Assembly (NCBI GenBank): GCA_025938055.1
Contig: JAICQC010000010.1
Coordinates: 1-30,557 of the forward strand
Length of the DNA: 30,557 nt
Direction: 5' to 3'
Source: Anaerolineales bacterium
GTDB taxonomy: Bacteria > Chloroflexota > Anaerolineae > Anaerolineales > Villigracilaceae
The stretch's first letter is position 1; every line of letters begins with the position of its first letter. Of this stretch, positions 5,561 through 13,429 are shown one piece after another. The position numbers and the translations under genes were made by a program. Below the pieces are notes generated by a model that was not told where the DNA came from, did not search any database, and saw nothing but the letters and a program-made list of their open reading frames with translations.

Positions 5561-6844
5561 GTGAATACGAAAAAACTCCCCCATGTTGTCATCGTGGGCG
5601 CCGGGTTTGGTGGGATGGAAGCTGCCAAAAAACTCGCAAACGCGCCCGTGCAGATTACATTACTCGACCGGCATAATTACCATCTCTTCCAGCCTTTGCT
5701 GTATCAGGTTGCTATCGCGGGGCTGGTACCCTCGCAGATTGCGTACCCCTTGCGGACAATTTTCCGCCGCCAGAAAAACCTGACCTTTCAGATGGGCGAA
5801 GTGACATCCATCGATCTTAATTCGCGCTATATCAGAACAAATGGTTCAGTCATTGCCTACGACTATCTTATTCTCGCCATTGGTGGGCAGACGAATTTCT
5901 TTGGTTTGCATTCCGTTAAGGAGAATGGCTTCCAGCTCAAAAGCATCGAAGATGCAACCGGAACGCGCAACCACCTGCTCAGGATGTTCGAGCGCGCCAG
6001 CCGCGAAGTGGACCCCGATAAGAGAAAAGCGCTGCTTACATTCGTCGTCGTTGGCGGTGGTCCGACCGGCGTGGAGACGGCGGGCGCTCTGGCGGAGTTG
6101 ATTACGCACGTGATGACGAAGGATTACCCGCAGATGGATCTCAGCGAAGTGCGAGTGCTGCTGCTCGAAGCGACGGGCACGGTCATGGTAGCGTACCCCG
6201 ATGAACTCCGCAAAGCCACAATGAAGTTGCTGGAAAACAAAAACGTAGAAATCATGCTGAACGCGCGGTTGATCGATTACAACGGACAACGGATCACGCT
6301 GGCAGATGACACACTTGCACTTGCACCTGGCGCAAGTGCAGGTGCAAGTGTCGACGCTCACACCTTGATCTGGACCGCTGGCGTCCGCTCTGCCGAACTG
6401 ACGGACCAACTCGGGGTCCAGCAAGCCGCGGCGGGGCGCGTGCGCGTTAGTCCAATGCTACAACTGCCTGAGCATCCTGAGGTCTTTGTCATCGGCGATG
6501 CGGCGTACGTGGAGGATCGACAGGGTCAGCCGCTGCCCATGCTGGCAACTGTCGCGCAACAGCAGGCAAGCGCGGCGGCACGGAACCTCAAGAAAATATT
6601 GCGTGGAGAAAGCCCGGAGCCATTCCAGTATAAGGACCCGGGTCTGCTGGCGACGATCGGACGGAACGCGGCGGTGGCGCGCATCTGGGGCTTATCCTTC
6701 AGCGGGTTCATCGCCTGGGTGATCTGGGTCGGACTGCACATCTACCGGTTGATCGGGTTCCGTAACCGCCTGGTGGTGCTCATCAATTGGGCGTGGGATT
6801 ATTTCTTTTACGATAACCAGGTGAGGCTGATCACACGGGAATGA
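5561..6844 (+). CDS. ndh: Type II NADH:quinone dehydrogenase
   Basis: A 427-residue membrane-associated flavoprotein that passes electrons from NADH to the quinone pool without pumping protons. The FAD-binding VVIVGAGFGGMEAAKKL lies near the N-terminus (GxGxxG at 13-18). HNYHLFQPLLYQVA follows, the family signature, and the NADH-binding VVVGGGPTGVETAG is at about residue 165. VFVIGDAAY closes the FAD site. The last 50 residues carry an amphipathic/hydrophobic tail (FIAWVIWVGLHIYRLIGF) that anchors the protein. The start is GTG at 5561, with a perfect AGGAGG at 5550-5555. An extra segment rich in Ala, Gly and Ser (about residues 250-264) is encoded by a 41-bp palindrome not expected in the family. 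The gene overlaps the convergent CPBP gene by 14 bp. Confidence 0.95.
   Translation: MNTKKLPHVVIVGAGFGGMEAAKKLANAPVQITLLDRHNYHLFQPLLYQVAIAGLVPSQIAYPLRTIFRRQKNLTFQMGEVTSIDLNSRYIRTNGSVIAYDYLILAIGGQTNFFGLHSVKENGFQLKSIEDATGTRNHLLRMFERASREVDPDKRKALLTFVVVGGGPTGVETAGALAELITHVMTKDYPQMDLSEVRVLLLEATGTVMVAYPDELRKATMKLLENKNVEIMLNARLIDYNGQRITLADDTLALAPGASAGASVDAHTLIWTAGVRSAELTDQLGVQQAAAGRVRVSPMLQLPEHPEVFVIGDAAYVEDRQGQPLPMLATVAQQQASAAARNLKKILRGESPEPFQYKDPGLLATIGRNAAVARIWGLSFSGFIAWVIWVGLHIYRLIGFRNRLVVLINWAWDYFFYDNQVRLITRE
6311..6351. repeat. In-frame palindromic repeat inside ndh
   Basis: A 41-bp near-palindrome has ACACTTGCAC (6311-6320) as one end and GTGCAAGTGT (6342-6351) as its exact reverse complement. 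The middle repeats the TTGCAC and GTGCA units. It encodes an Ala/Gly/Ser-rich loop between the second Rossmann motif and DAHTLIW, where family members usually have a short turn. It looks like a small palindromic element inserted without breaking the frame. Confidence 0.55.
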
Positions 6845-7553
6845 GGTTAGGATTCTGCGATGCAAAATAGGCACCACACAAGCCGAACGCATTGACCAGA
6901 AAATGCAGGATGACGCCGGGCCACACGGAGTTCGAGCGGTGATACAGGTACGCCAGCAGGCAGCCGAGGATAAACGTCGGAATGAGCACGACGGGGTCCA
7001 GATGTGCCACGGCGAAGATCGCTGCGCTGATCAGCATGGCAGTGATCCAGCCGTATTTCTGGCGGAATCCCTGGAAGAGAAAGCCTCTGAAGAAGATCTC
7101 CTCCACCAGCGGAGCAAAGATCGCGCCGACGATAATAAACCAGACAGGCGCGTCCAGCTCGGCGAACAGCCTGATGATCGCCTCCGCCTGCGTGTCGACT
7201 CCCAGAGAGACCAGCAGCAGGTTGTGCAGGATGATGATGGCATAACTTGCGATCAGCAGACCACACCCGATACCCAGTGTGTTCCAACCGAAGCTGCCAA
7301 AGCCTAGTGATTTCCAATGGATGCCTCGCCAGGCAAAGATGAAGATGACGGGCAGAAGGTAGGCAAGCTCGAGAAGGATGACGCCCGCGCTTTGGGCGAT
7401 GTCTGTCCTGCGCCCCTGCAGCATAATGATGAAGATGACAACGTTAATGACAGCCAGCAGGGCGACTCCGATCCAGTTGTCCATAAACTTCCAGGGGACG
7501 GAGTAATCCGGCGCATTCGGTGCCGGGACACTGCTTTCAAAATCCGAATTCAT
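6831..7553 (-). CDS. CPBP family intramembrane metalloprotease
   Basis: A 240-residue protein with about seven or eight hydrophobic segments. It has the three CPBP (Rce1/Abi) motifs: EEIFFRG (Glu151-Glu152 and Arg156), FAVAHLDP (His184), and HFLVNAF (His217, Asn221). These residues form the intramembrane metal-dependent active site. Bacterial members are linked to peptide maturation, bacteriocin self-protection or membrane-protein processing; the substrate here is unknown. The start is the ATG at 7553, whose ATGA overlaps the TGA of the DUF6504-like gene. A longer reading from 7583 would run inside that gene and is unlikely. The C-terminal end overlaps ndh tail to tail by 14 bp, with no terminator between. 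Confidence 0.85.
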   Translation of the reverse strand: MNSDFESSVPAPNAPDYSVPWKFMDNWIGVALLAVINVVIFIIMLQGRRTDIAQSAGVILLELAYLLPVIFIFAWRGIHWKSLGFGSFGWNTLGIGCGLLIASYAIIILHNLLLVSLGVDTQAEAIIRLFAELDAPVWFIIVGAIFAPLVEEIFFRGFLFQGFRQKYGWITAMLISAAIFAVAHLDPVVLIPTFILGCLLAYLYHRSNSVWPGVILHFLVNAFGLCGAYFASQNPNLIPV

Positions 7554-7918
7554 TTTTCTTCCATCTCCCGATAGATAAACCACTGACCCTTACGCTCGTC
7601 TACGTTTTTCATGGCGCGGTCGTAGTAGATATCGAATATCTGACCCGAGTCTGTTCGTACACGGAAATAAAACCTGCCCACGTTCAATGAACCGCGACTG
7701 GATGCAACCGCGGCATGCGCAGGACGCATATTGCGCGCCATTTTGCCGCGGCGGGTAAAGTCGCTCCACGAGGAGAGCATTTCGAGGACGCGATAGGTTT
7801 TCTCCTCCCAAATGAATGCGTTCGGGCAATCCGGGCTTTTCTCACGGGCCGGAGGCGTATCGAAGATGACTTCGATGGGATGGTCAAAGAAATGGATTGC
7901 CTGGTAGTGATCTGCCAA
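7550..7918 (-). CDS. DUF6504-like protein
   Basis: A 122-residue soluble protein. The N-terminus FFDHPIEVIFDTPPA, the central FIWEEKTYRVLEMLSSW and the C-terminal YFRVRTDSGQIFDIYYD followed by a Trp (GQWFIYREM) match the pattern I associate with DUF6504, found alone or attached to other proteins in Actinobacteria and Chloroflexota. Its role is not known. The start is TTG at 7918: no in-frame ATG or GTG lies nearby, an AAGGTG sits about 8 bases upstream, and the stop of the preceding gene is only 5 bp away. The gene is translationally coupled to the CPBP protease by an ATGA overlap, so the three minus-strand genes form one operon. Confidence 0.65.
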   Translation of the reverse strand: MADHYQAIHFFDHPIEVIFDTPPAREKSPDCPNAFIWEEKTYRVLEMLSSWSDFTRRGKMARNMRPAHAAVASSRGSLNVGRFYFRVRTDSGQIFDIYYDRAMKNVDERKGQWFIYREMEEK

Positions 7919-7923
7919 GTGAT

Positions 7924-8475
7924 TTACACCTTATAGGGATCCTCTGCCTGCAGGTACGCCAGCAGCATTCCACGCATGGGATGATCCTTGAGCCACTCAC
8001 GGACCTGCTTGACGTTCTCGTAATCGTCCTCACCAAGTTTTTCAAGATAGATCCGTTCCATATGGTTTCGTGTCTCTGCTGCACGCAGGTTGTCCTGCCA
8101 GGGACGCGTAAAGAATTCGTTCAGATTGTCGTGCAGGTTGCGGTCGATCAACACGTCCCACTCGTTGTGGTCGAGCCAGATCCCGTTGCAGCTGCGGCAG
8201 CGGTCGATATAAAAGGCAGTATCGGGGAAGATCTTATAACGCGCCATAATATGACCGCAATCCGGGCAAAGCTTCAATTCCTTAACTTCCCAGGATGGGT
8301 CGATCGCAATGGCTCCGTCCTTTGACGGAAGCTCGCGGCCCAGTGTCCTGCGCCAGGTGAGGTAAACGTTGGATGAAATCGAGACGCCCTTGCAATTGGA
8401 ACACTGCCTGGCGGGAAGACCTTCCAGGAGGGTGATCGGACCGAGCAGAACAGCTTTGCAGACCGGGCATCTCAT
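7924..8475 (-). CDS. Tandem TFIIB-type zinc-ribbon protein
   Basis: A 183-residue protein with two zinc ribbons. The first uses Cys3, Cys6, Cys25 and Cys28 (MRCPVCK ... CSNCKG). The second uses Cys70, Cys73, Cys93 and Cys96 (LCPDCGHIM ... DRCRSCNGIWLD). The second ribbon has the CxxCxGxWLD signature of the zf-TFIIB family (PF13453 type). The C-terminal third is helical and charged. The start is ATG at 8475 because a GGAGG lies 5 bases upstream; the longer TTG reading at 8487 would place that site inside the gene. It heads the operon with the DUF6504-like and CPBP genes. Members are small metal-binding proteins of unsettled role, so no specific function is claimed. Confidence 0.75.
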   Translation of the reverse strand: MRCPVCKAVLLGPITLLEGLPARQCSNCKGVSISSNVYLTWRRTLGRELPSKDGAIAIDPSWEVKELKLCPDCGHIMARYKIFPDTAFYIDRCRSCNGIWLDHNEWDVLIDRNLHDNLNEFFTRPWQDNLRAAETRNHMERIYLEKLGEDDYENVKQVREWLKDHPMRGMLLAYLQAEDPYKV

Positions 8476-8592
8476 GACAGCCTCCAAACAATACTAGACA
8501 TCGTCCCAAAGGTTTGAACAGTTCAAGGACACGTTTCATGAAAACCTTCGGGACGTTTTGCTATGAGTTGAATTATATTGCCATTTACAAAA

Positions 8593-9366
8593 TTACAGTG
8601 TTCTCGTCGCGCCGCCGTCCACGTCGATGATCGCGCCCTGGATATAGGCAGCCTGCGGAGATGCGAGAAATGCCACAGCGCGGGCAACCTCAGCCGGATC
8701 GCCGAAACGAGCAATTTTCATGTCACGCGGCATTCGCCTCAAGGCTTCCTCAGGTTCAATTTGATTCTGCTTGGCGTAGTTCTGAATGCGAGTCTGTAAT
8801 CGCTCGGTCGCGATCGAGCCGGGGTTGATGGCATTGACGCGCACGCCGTCCCTGATGCCGCGGTCGGCGAGTGCTTTGGTGAGATTCATCAACGCGGCAT
8901 TGACCGCGCCGCCGATTGTGAACTCTGCGCTCCCCGTCCGCCCACCGACCCCGATGATGTTGATGATCGTTCCCTGGCTGGCTTGCAAATGGGGCCAGCC
9001 AGCACGCGAAAGACGCATGGCTCCGTAGAACTTCAGAGCAAAGCCGTCGCTCCATTCGTCATCTGTAAGAGCAAGGAAATCACCGCGCTTCGTCGCGCCT
9101 GCGTTATTGACCAGCAGATCGAGCTTGCCAAATTTCTCAATCGTCGCCGCGACAACCTGATCGGCTGTATCTGCCTCTCGCAAATCAACGGCTTGCACCA
9201 AAGACTCGTTCGGTAGAGCCCGGGCAACCGCTTCGAGTTCAGCACGCGAACGCGCGACCAGGACCGTCTTCATCTCCTCGGCGGACAATATTTCGGCAAT
9301 TGCTTTTCCTATGCCGCGGCTTGCGCCGGTAACAATCGCTACTTTGTCGGATAATTGTAGGTCCAT
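8593..9366 (-). CDS. Short-chain dehydrogenase/reductase lacking the standard catalytic Tyr and Lys
   Basis: A 257-residue classical SDR by fold. The cofactor motif TGASRGIG lies near residues 14-21, LLVNNAGA follows, and the C-terminus shows VNAINPGSIATER and the closing IDVDGG. Where active enzymes have Y-x-x-x-K, this protein reads G-G-A-V-N in AEFTIGGAVNAALMNLTK, so both the catalytic Tyr and Lys are replaced (Gly and Asn); the usual Ser is also missing from NIIGVGG. A group of SDRs with an NAAL motif in place of KAAL exists, so this may be a family trait rather than damage. Ketoreductase activity by the standard mechanism is unlikely. The gene follows the DNA glycosylase by 12 bp. The substrate is unknown. 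Confidence 0.8.
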   Translation of the reverse strand: MDLQLSDKVAIVTGASRGIGKAIAEILSAEEMKTVLVARSRAELEAVARALPNESLVQAVDLREADTADQVVAATIEKFGKLDLLVNNAGATKRGDFLALTDDEWSDGFALKFYGAMRLSRAGWPHLQASQGTIINIIGVGGRTGSAEFTIGGAVNAALMNLTKALADRGIRDGVRVNAINPGSIATERLQTRIQNYAKQNQIEPEEALRRMPRDMKIARFGDPAEVARAVAFLASPQAAYIQGAIIDVDGGATRTL

Positions 9367-9378
9367 GATTCGTTCAAT

Positions 9379-10257
9379 TTATCCCTGATATTTCCAGTCC
9401 CAGAACCAGAAGGCGAGCCCCCTGAACTCACCCCACTTTTCAAAGCGCCTTTCCACGTCTTTGGCTGTGACTGGTTTGCCGCGATACCATTCGTGCGAGA
9501 CCATTTTCAAGGCATAGGAGTCGATGGGAATGAAATCATGCCGTCCCAGGATCATCAACAAATTTGCTGCCGCATAGGGACCAACGCCATTAATGGACAA
9601 TAATACCTTGCGTAATTCGAGCGTGGGCAGTTCACTGCTTTTGAGCGCTTCAAGATCGAACTTTCCCGAGGTAACGCGCACCGCCAGTTCATGGATGGCG
9701 GGTCCTCGATAGCCCACACGAATCTTTTCCTGGAGGAAATGAGAGCTGGATGCGGCAATCGCTTCTGGCGTAGGAAAGGCTTTCTTGGTTTGATCACCAG
9801 GAAGCGAATGCCCCAACTCCTCCACCAGTTTGCGCGTCATGTTCTTCGTGGCAGTCCAGAGCGTGTTCGTTGTCAGGATGGTTTTGATCACATCTTCGAA
9901 GAGGGTGGGTGAGCGCAGAACTCTGCCAAGGGCGCGCTTTTTGAGGCGCGCCAGCTTCGGCTCGCCGCGCGAGGCGACGTAAAAGCGCGAGAAGTCCATG
10001 TCGAGACCGAACATCCATGTGACTTTATCTCTCACTTCATTTTGCTCAGCCTTCCTGAGCTTTTCGGTTTCTACAGTGATGTCATCTCCTCCATCGCTTA
10101 ACTTGAGCTCGATCACGCGTCCGCTCGAAAGCCGCAGCACGTAGCAAAGCACACTCGTGCCTTCATCGTATGAGAATGGCGCAAGCTGACGCCATCCATG
10201 CGAATTGACGACGGACAGAAAGTTAAACGGTGGACGGGCAGAAAGCGGCAACTTCAT
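9379..10257 (-). CDS. HhH-GPD DNA glycosylase (AlkA/OGG-like), base excision repair
   Basis: A 292-residue protein. The N-terminal ~100 residues form a beta-rich domain as in AlkA and OGG1. SPTLFEDVIKTILTTN (about 116-131) begins the helical domain. The helix-hairpin-helix is SINGVGPYAAANL (221-233), followed by the catalytic Asp246 in FIPIDSYAL. Where OGG1 has its lysine nucleophile (GVG-x-K region) this protein has Tyr228, which points to a monofunctional glycosylase that flips out and removes alkylated or oxidised bases without cutting the backbone. No iron-sulphur cysteines follow, unlike Nth and MutY. The start is ATG at 10257 with GGTGA upstream. It lies 2 bp after the DUF3592 gene and 12 bp before the SDR, in one operon. 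Confidence 0.82.
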   Translation of the reverse strand: MKLPLSARPPFNFLSVVNSHGWRQLAPFSYDEGTSVLCYVLRLSSGRVIELKLSDGGDDITVETEKLRKAEQNEVRDKVTWMFGLDMDFSRFYVASRGEPKLARLKKRALGRVLRSPTLFEDVIKTILTTNTLWTATKNMTRKLVEELGHSLPGDQTKKAFPTPEAIAASSSHFLQEKIRVGYRGPAIHELAVRVTSGKFDLEALKSSELPTLELRKVLLSINGVGPYAAANLLMILGRHDFIPIDSYALKMVSHEWYRGKPVTAKDVERRFEKWGEFRGLAFWFWDWKYQG

Positions 10258-10259
10258 GC

Positions 10260-10745
10260 TTATTCACCGATATACTCCCCGCGCCGCCAGGCACGGATCA
10301 TGAAAAAGTTGAGGACGGCCGCAGTAAAGATCATCGCCGGGATAATGATCACCGGGAATGCCCAGCGCTCGAAAAGGCTATCGATCTGCGCCGTGTTTGG
10401 GTTTGTCGGGTCGTAGAGGACGTTCACCTGTTCACCCACCTCATAGGCGGGCGGGTACGAAGCGTTGTCACCTTCGAAAGTGTAAATTTGATCGCTGACT
10501 TTGAAATCGATCACGGGCACATATGTACAGCATCCACCCTCCGCATCGCTTTGCTCGTTGAGCCGCACCACCGTGCCTGTGGTCGTGGTCCCTTCATTTT
10601 CTAATTTCCAACTGATGTACCCTGCATACACTCCCCACAAACAGAATGCCGCCAAAAACAAATTGCCGAAAATAATCCAGCAGCCAATCTGCAAACGATT
10701 AACCCCCGTACCTACAGCGTCGAGCGTTTTATCGAGTTTGGACAT
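10260..10745 (-). CDS. DUF3592 membrane protein
   Basis: A 161-residue protein. One hydrophobic helix lies near the N-terminus (GCWIIFGNLFLAAFCLWGVY), an extracytoplasmic beta-rich domain follows, and a second helix is at the end (VIIIPAMIFTAAVLNFF) before a basic tail. The middle shows GTVVRLNEQ, then YVPVIDFKVSDQIYTFE, then YEVGEQVNVLYDPTNP, which is the DUF3592 pattern. The start is ATG at 10745, supported by TGAGGTG about 6 bases upstream; a longer reading from 10781 has no such site. A double cysteine (GGCCTYVP) in the exported loop is notable. Members are found widely in bacteria with no defined role. It sits 2 bp before the glycosylase. Confidence 0.75.
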   Translation of the reverse strand: MSKLDKTLDAVGTGVNRLQIGCWIIFGNLFLAAFCLWGVYAGYISWKLENEGTTTTGTVVRLNEQSDAEGGCCTYVPVIDFKVSDQIYTFEGDNASYPPAYEVGEQVNVLYDPTNPNTAQIDSLFERWAFPVIIIPAMIFTAAVLNFFMIRAWRRGEYIGE

Positions 10746-10790
10746 GGAACACCTCAAAGTTGGGATGTTCCGATTGTACATAGAAAAGAG

Positions 10791-11276
10791 TTATCCGCGC
10801 AGGGCTATTTGGGTGATCTGTGGTCTTGCGATACGGATGTAATCATCCCGTTTCATGAAGATGGATCGGTCCAGGCGGCCTGCGTTGAAGACGACCTCCT
10901 CATTCTGCAGGATGAGCGGGTCAGCCAGAACTTGTAGCTGATCGCTGAACGAAAAAGGCGGGATCGCCCTAATCACGCAGCCCGTTAACTCCTGCGCCTT
11001 TTCGCGCGCGGCAAACACGGCACTCTCTGCACTGAAATGACGTTTAACCCCGGCAAAGTCGATGCGGCAGTCTCCCGGTACATTGGCAAGACAATAAATA
11101 TTTTCCCTGCGAGTGAGCCTCACCTGAAGCACAATGGACTTGATGGATTGCTCGATCCTGTTGCCGCGAATCTTTGCAATGATCTCTGTATGCCCTTCCG
11201 GTTCATGCTCGATGACGCGGTAAATCGCACTATGCTGGTCGAGCAGATCACATAACTGTTGATGAACATCAGTCAT
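10791..11276 (-). CDS. yeaK: YeaK-type misacylated-tRNA deacylase (YbaK/ProX superfamily)
   Basis: A 161-residue protein of the YbaK/ProX editing superfamily, which hydrolyses wrongly charged aminoacyl-tRNAs in trans and keeps translation accurate. The C-terminal half strongly resembles E. coli YeaK: ELTGCVIRAIPPFSF, then VLADPLI, then VFNAGRLDRSIFMKRDDY and IRIARPQI. The conserved lysine of the superfamily is probably Lys46 in SIKSIVLQV. YeaK-like enzymes act on seryl-tRNAs bearing the wrong acceptor; the precise tRNA here is not predictable. Its ATG lies inside the end of the upstream membrane protein gene (8-base overlap), so the two are coupled. The mismatch of partners suggests convenience of operon position rather than shared function. 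Confidence 0.8.
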   Translation of the reverse strand: MTDVHQQLCDLLDQHSAIYRVIEHEPEGHTEIIAKIRGNRIEQSIKSIVLQVRLTRRENIYCLANVPGDCRIDFAGVKRHFSAESAVFAAREKAQELTGCVIRAIPPFSFSDQLQVLADPLILQNEEVVFNAGRLDRSIFMKRDDYIRIARPQITQIALRG

Positions 11277-12204
11277 GTTGAATTTTTAGCTCAGGCGGCA
11301 TCTGGTCTTTCTTTTGGCGGCTGATTGCCAGTAATATCGAGGGTAAAAATGCCGCTCCCGGAAGGCTCGCAAACATAAAAATGATCCTGACCAGAACTGC
11401 CAGGCTGAGACTGGTGGCTGCGCTCAGTCCGCCAACATGCAAAAATAGAAACGTCAGGGAAAGTTCCTGCACACCATATCCGTTGATCGAGATGGGGATG
11501 AGGGTGACGAAATAGGACAGGCTGTACAAACCCGCAATCAACGAGAAGGTTACATGGTTTCCCATGCCTTCTACGAGCAGGTAGATAGCACTGAAAATAA
11601 AAAACATGTTTCCCCATGTACACAGCAGGGAAACTACCAGCGCTTTTGGCTGACGGAACCACGTGGAAAACGTTTGCAGGGTGCGGCGCAGAAAAAGGAT
11701 CGGTCTTTTCAGCGAGACCATCAGAGCAAAAGAAGGAGTGGCAGCCTGCCCGAGGCTTTGTAATGTGGGAGCCAGGCCAAACGGCACAGCAAAGAGCATG
11801 CCAGCCATGCCAATCAAACGGTCGGCGGCGATGGATGCCAGGCAGATCGCCCGGTCAAAGCCCATCTGCATCACGCCCGTCAGCCGCACAACATCCCCGC
11901 CAATGGTGGTCGGCAGGAAATTCGAGGCAAAGAGTCCCATAAGGGTCAGTTCCGCTGTACGCCCGAAGGGGATTTTTACTCCGCCGGAGCGGAGCAGGAC
12001 ATGCCAGCGGGCAATGACAAAAATACGGGAAATAAGCAGGGAAGCCAGAGCCAGGAAAAAATTGATGAGCGAAATCTGCCGCAATGACTCAACGATCTCC
12101 GTCCAGCCTTCCTGGCGGATTAACAGGACAATCAGCACGATTGCCACCAGCGTCCCAAACAGGCGGAGGAGCAACGTGCGGTTTTCTGAGAGCCAATGAG
12201 TCAT
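11269..12204 (-). CDS. YbhN/lysylphosphatidylglycerol synthase-like (UPF0104) membrane protein
   Basis: A 311-residue integral membrane protein with about eight hydrophobic segments and no catalytic soluble domain. It has the features of the LPG synthase transmembrane family: ARWHVLLRSGGVKIPF in the first cytoplasmic loop, GLFASNFLPTTIGGDVVRL (the flippase signature with NFLPT-GGD), AADRLIGMAG, and late in the chain PISINGYGVQELSLTFLF. Such proteins are flippase-like and often work beside glycosyltransferases; the substrate is unknown. The start is ATG at 12204, because GCAGGAT lies 6-12 bases upstream, whereas the ATG at 12228 has no ribosome binding site. It overlaps yeaK by 8 bases. A possible extended -10 box (TGCTACAAT, minus strand, near 12288-12296) lies 85 bases upstream. 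Confidence 0.82.
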   Translation of the reverse strand: MTHWLSENRTLLLRLFGTLVAIVLIVLLIRQEGWTEIVESLRQISLINFFLALASLLISRIFVIARWHVLLRSGGVKIPFGRTAELTLMGLFASNFLPTTIGGDVVRLTGVMQMGFDRAICLASIAADRLIGMAGMLFAVPFGLAPTLQSLGQAATPSFALMVSLKRPILFLRRTLQTFSTWFRQPKALVVSLLCTWGNMFFIFSAIYLLVEGMGNHVTFSLIAGLYSLSYFVTLIPISINGYGVQELSLTFLFLHVGGLSAATSLSLAVLVRIIFMFASLPGAAFLPSILLAISRQKKDQMPPELKIQHD

Positions 12205-12332
12205 TTTGTATCCTGCCGCGGAGATCATGATCGTTAAGAAGAAAACGAAGCGCTCATGATATACCCATATCCTGGCGAACGGTCAGGATTGTAGCATAAA
12301 AGCCCCTGAGGAAAGCGGTCATGCAAGGAAGG

Positions 12333-13307
12333 TTAAGGGCAGGCGCCGAGAGTATCTCCGTGCCCCAGGTGGGCAGGAACGGCAGATGACGAGATGCTCA
12401 AGGTATGCCCGCCTTTTTTATCGGGCTTATGGCACACCAGGGCTTTTTCACCCCCGCCCTCTTCCTCTGCAGGCGGATCCACCTGCTCGGCGGTCAGGAT
12501 AATGATATGCGTGACTCTGATCTGTCCCTCTTCTGAAGCGCAGATGACGATCAGGATTGCCTGGTCTGCGCCGAGTGTTCCCTCGCCGCCAGCATCGTTT
12601 TCGATGTTAACCTGATCCTCCAGTGTGATCACGGGCCAACCTGCCAACTGCAACTCATTGCCATTCACACTGACGACGGTCGCGGTAATGGTGGCACAAC
12701 CAGGAATATCGGTAAACTGACCGAGCGGAACGATGCTGAGAACCTCCCAGGGTCCATCCTCCAAAAGCAGGATTTCCACCCGGACAATCATTTCGGTGGT
12801 AATCCCCTCACTGATCAGTGTGTCACTTGTCACGTTTAGGGTGATGCCATTGACCACCCAGGGATTAATGGACTCTACCTTGCCGATCAGCGTGATGGTA
12901 GGGCTTGCCTGCTCTTCTTCAGCATGTTCAATGGAGGCAGCCAGCCAGGTACCCTCCTCCAGAATGACGCCCTTTACCCTCACCAGGTCACCGGCTTCCA
13001 GTCCCTCGTCGATCTGGGTCCAATCGCGGATGGCGAACGTGTTGCCGGTCACCATCCAGGGATCGGTGCTCTCCAGCTCGCCCACGATCTCGAAGGTTGT
13101 TTCGCCTCCCACGGGCACCCAGCTACCGCCTTCCTGGCGCATTTCTACCGCGCCGTTCTCCAGGCGCAATAAGGCAGGCTCTGTAGCCGTCGCGGTCACC
13201 ACAACGGGTGTGCCACCGAGGGACGCACAAGCCATTAAAACAACGAGGATGCCCAGGTACACCGCCATCCATTGCCAGCGTATAGATGTTCTATTCCTTC
13301 CGTTCAT
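12333..13307 (-). CDS. DUF5666-repeat lipoprotein with C-terminal CHxP/HGD motif
   Basis: A 324-residue exported protein. The signal peptide ends LVVLMACASL, a good lipobox giving a lipid-anchored Cys27. After the linker come three related beta-rich units: EIVGELESTDPWMVTG (about 73-88), LIGKVESINPWVVNG (about 140-154) and ITATVVSVNGNELQLAG (about 206-222). Each has the DUF5666 pattern of a strand, a turn with Pro-Trp or Asn-Gly, and a following D/E-x-V-x-V strand. The last 40 residues contain VCHKPDKKGGHTLSISSSA and AHLGHGDTLGACP, a motif seen at the ends of many bacterial surface proteins, with two Cys that may bond or bind metal. GGAGG precedes the ATG. The function is unknown, probably structural on the cell surface. 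Confidence 0.75.
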   Translation of the reverse strand: MNGRNRTSIRWQWMAVYLGILVVLMACASLGGTPVVVTATATEPALLRLENGAVEMRQEGGSWVPVGGETTFEIVGELESTDPWMVTGNTFAIRDWTQIDEGLEAGDLVRVKGVILEEGTWLAASIEHAEEEQASPTITLIGKVESINPWVVNGITLNVTSDTLISEGITTEMIVRVEILLLEDGPWEVLSIVPLGQFTDIPGCATITATVVSVNGNELQLAGWPVITLEDQVNIENDAGGEGTLGADQAILIVICASEEGQIRVTHIIILTAEQVDPPAEEEGGGEKALVCHKPDKKGGHTLSISSSAVPAHLGHGDTLGACP

Positions 13308-13360
13308 TGCTACCTCCGCATAGGCTGTTGATCATACCCTGTGAACTTATCATAGCATAC

Positions 13361-13377
13361 ATGGTCTTACAGACCAT
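13361..13377. promoter_or_regulatory. Small perfect inverted repeat upstream of the DUF5666 lipoprotein gene
   Basis: ATGGTCT-TAC-AGACCAT is a perfect 7-bp inverted repeat about 55 bp upstream of the lipoprotein start, near TATGAT-like -10 candidates on the minus strand. It could be an operator; no regulator is nearby. Confidence 0.3.
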
Positions 13378-13429
13378 CCTGCCCTTTGGGGGGATACAAC
13401 TGGCGACTCGAAAACCCACCCTGCGGAAT

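Noticed and set aside
6311..6351. CRISPR-like or tandem repeat in ndh
   Set aside because: Only one palindromic unit is present, without regular spacers, and it lies in frame inside a conserved gene.
7553..7583. Longer CPBP protease starting at 7583
   Set aside because: It would extend into the DUF6504-like gene; the ATGA overlap at 7550-7553 and GGAAGAA upstream support the shorter form.
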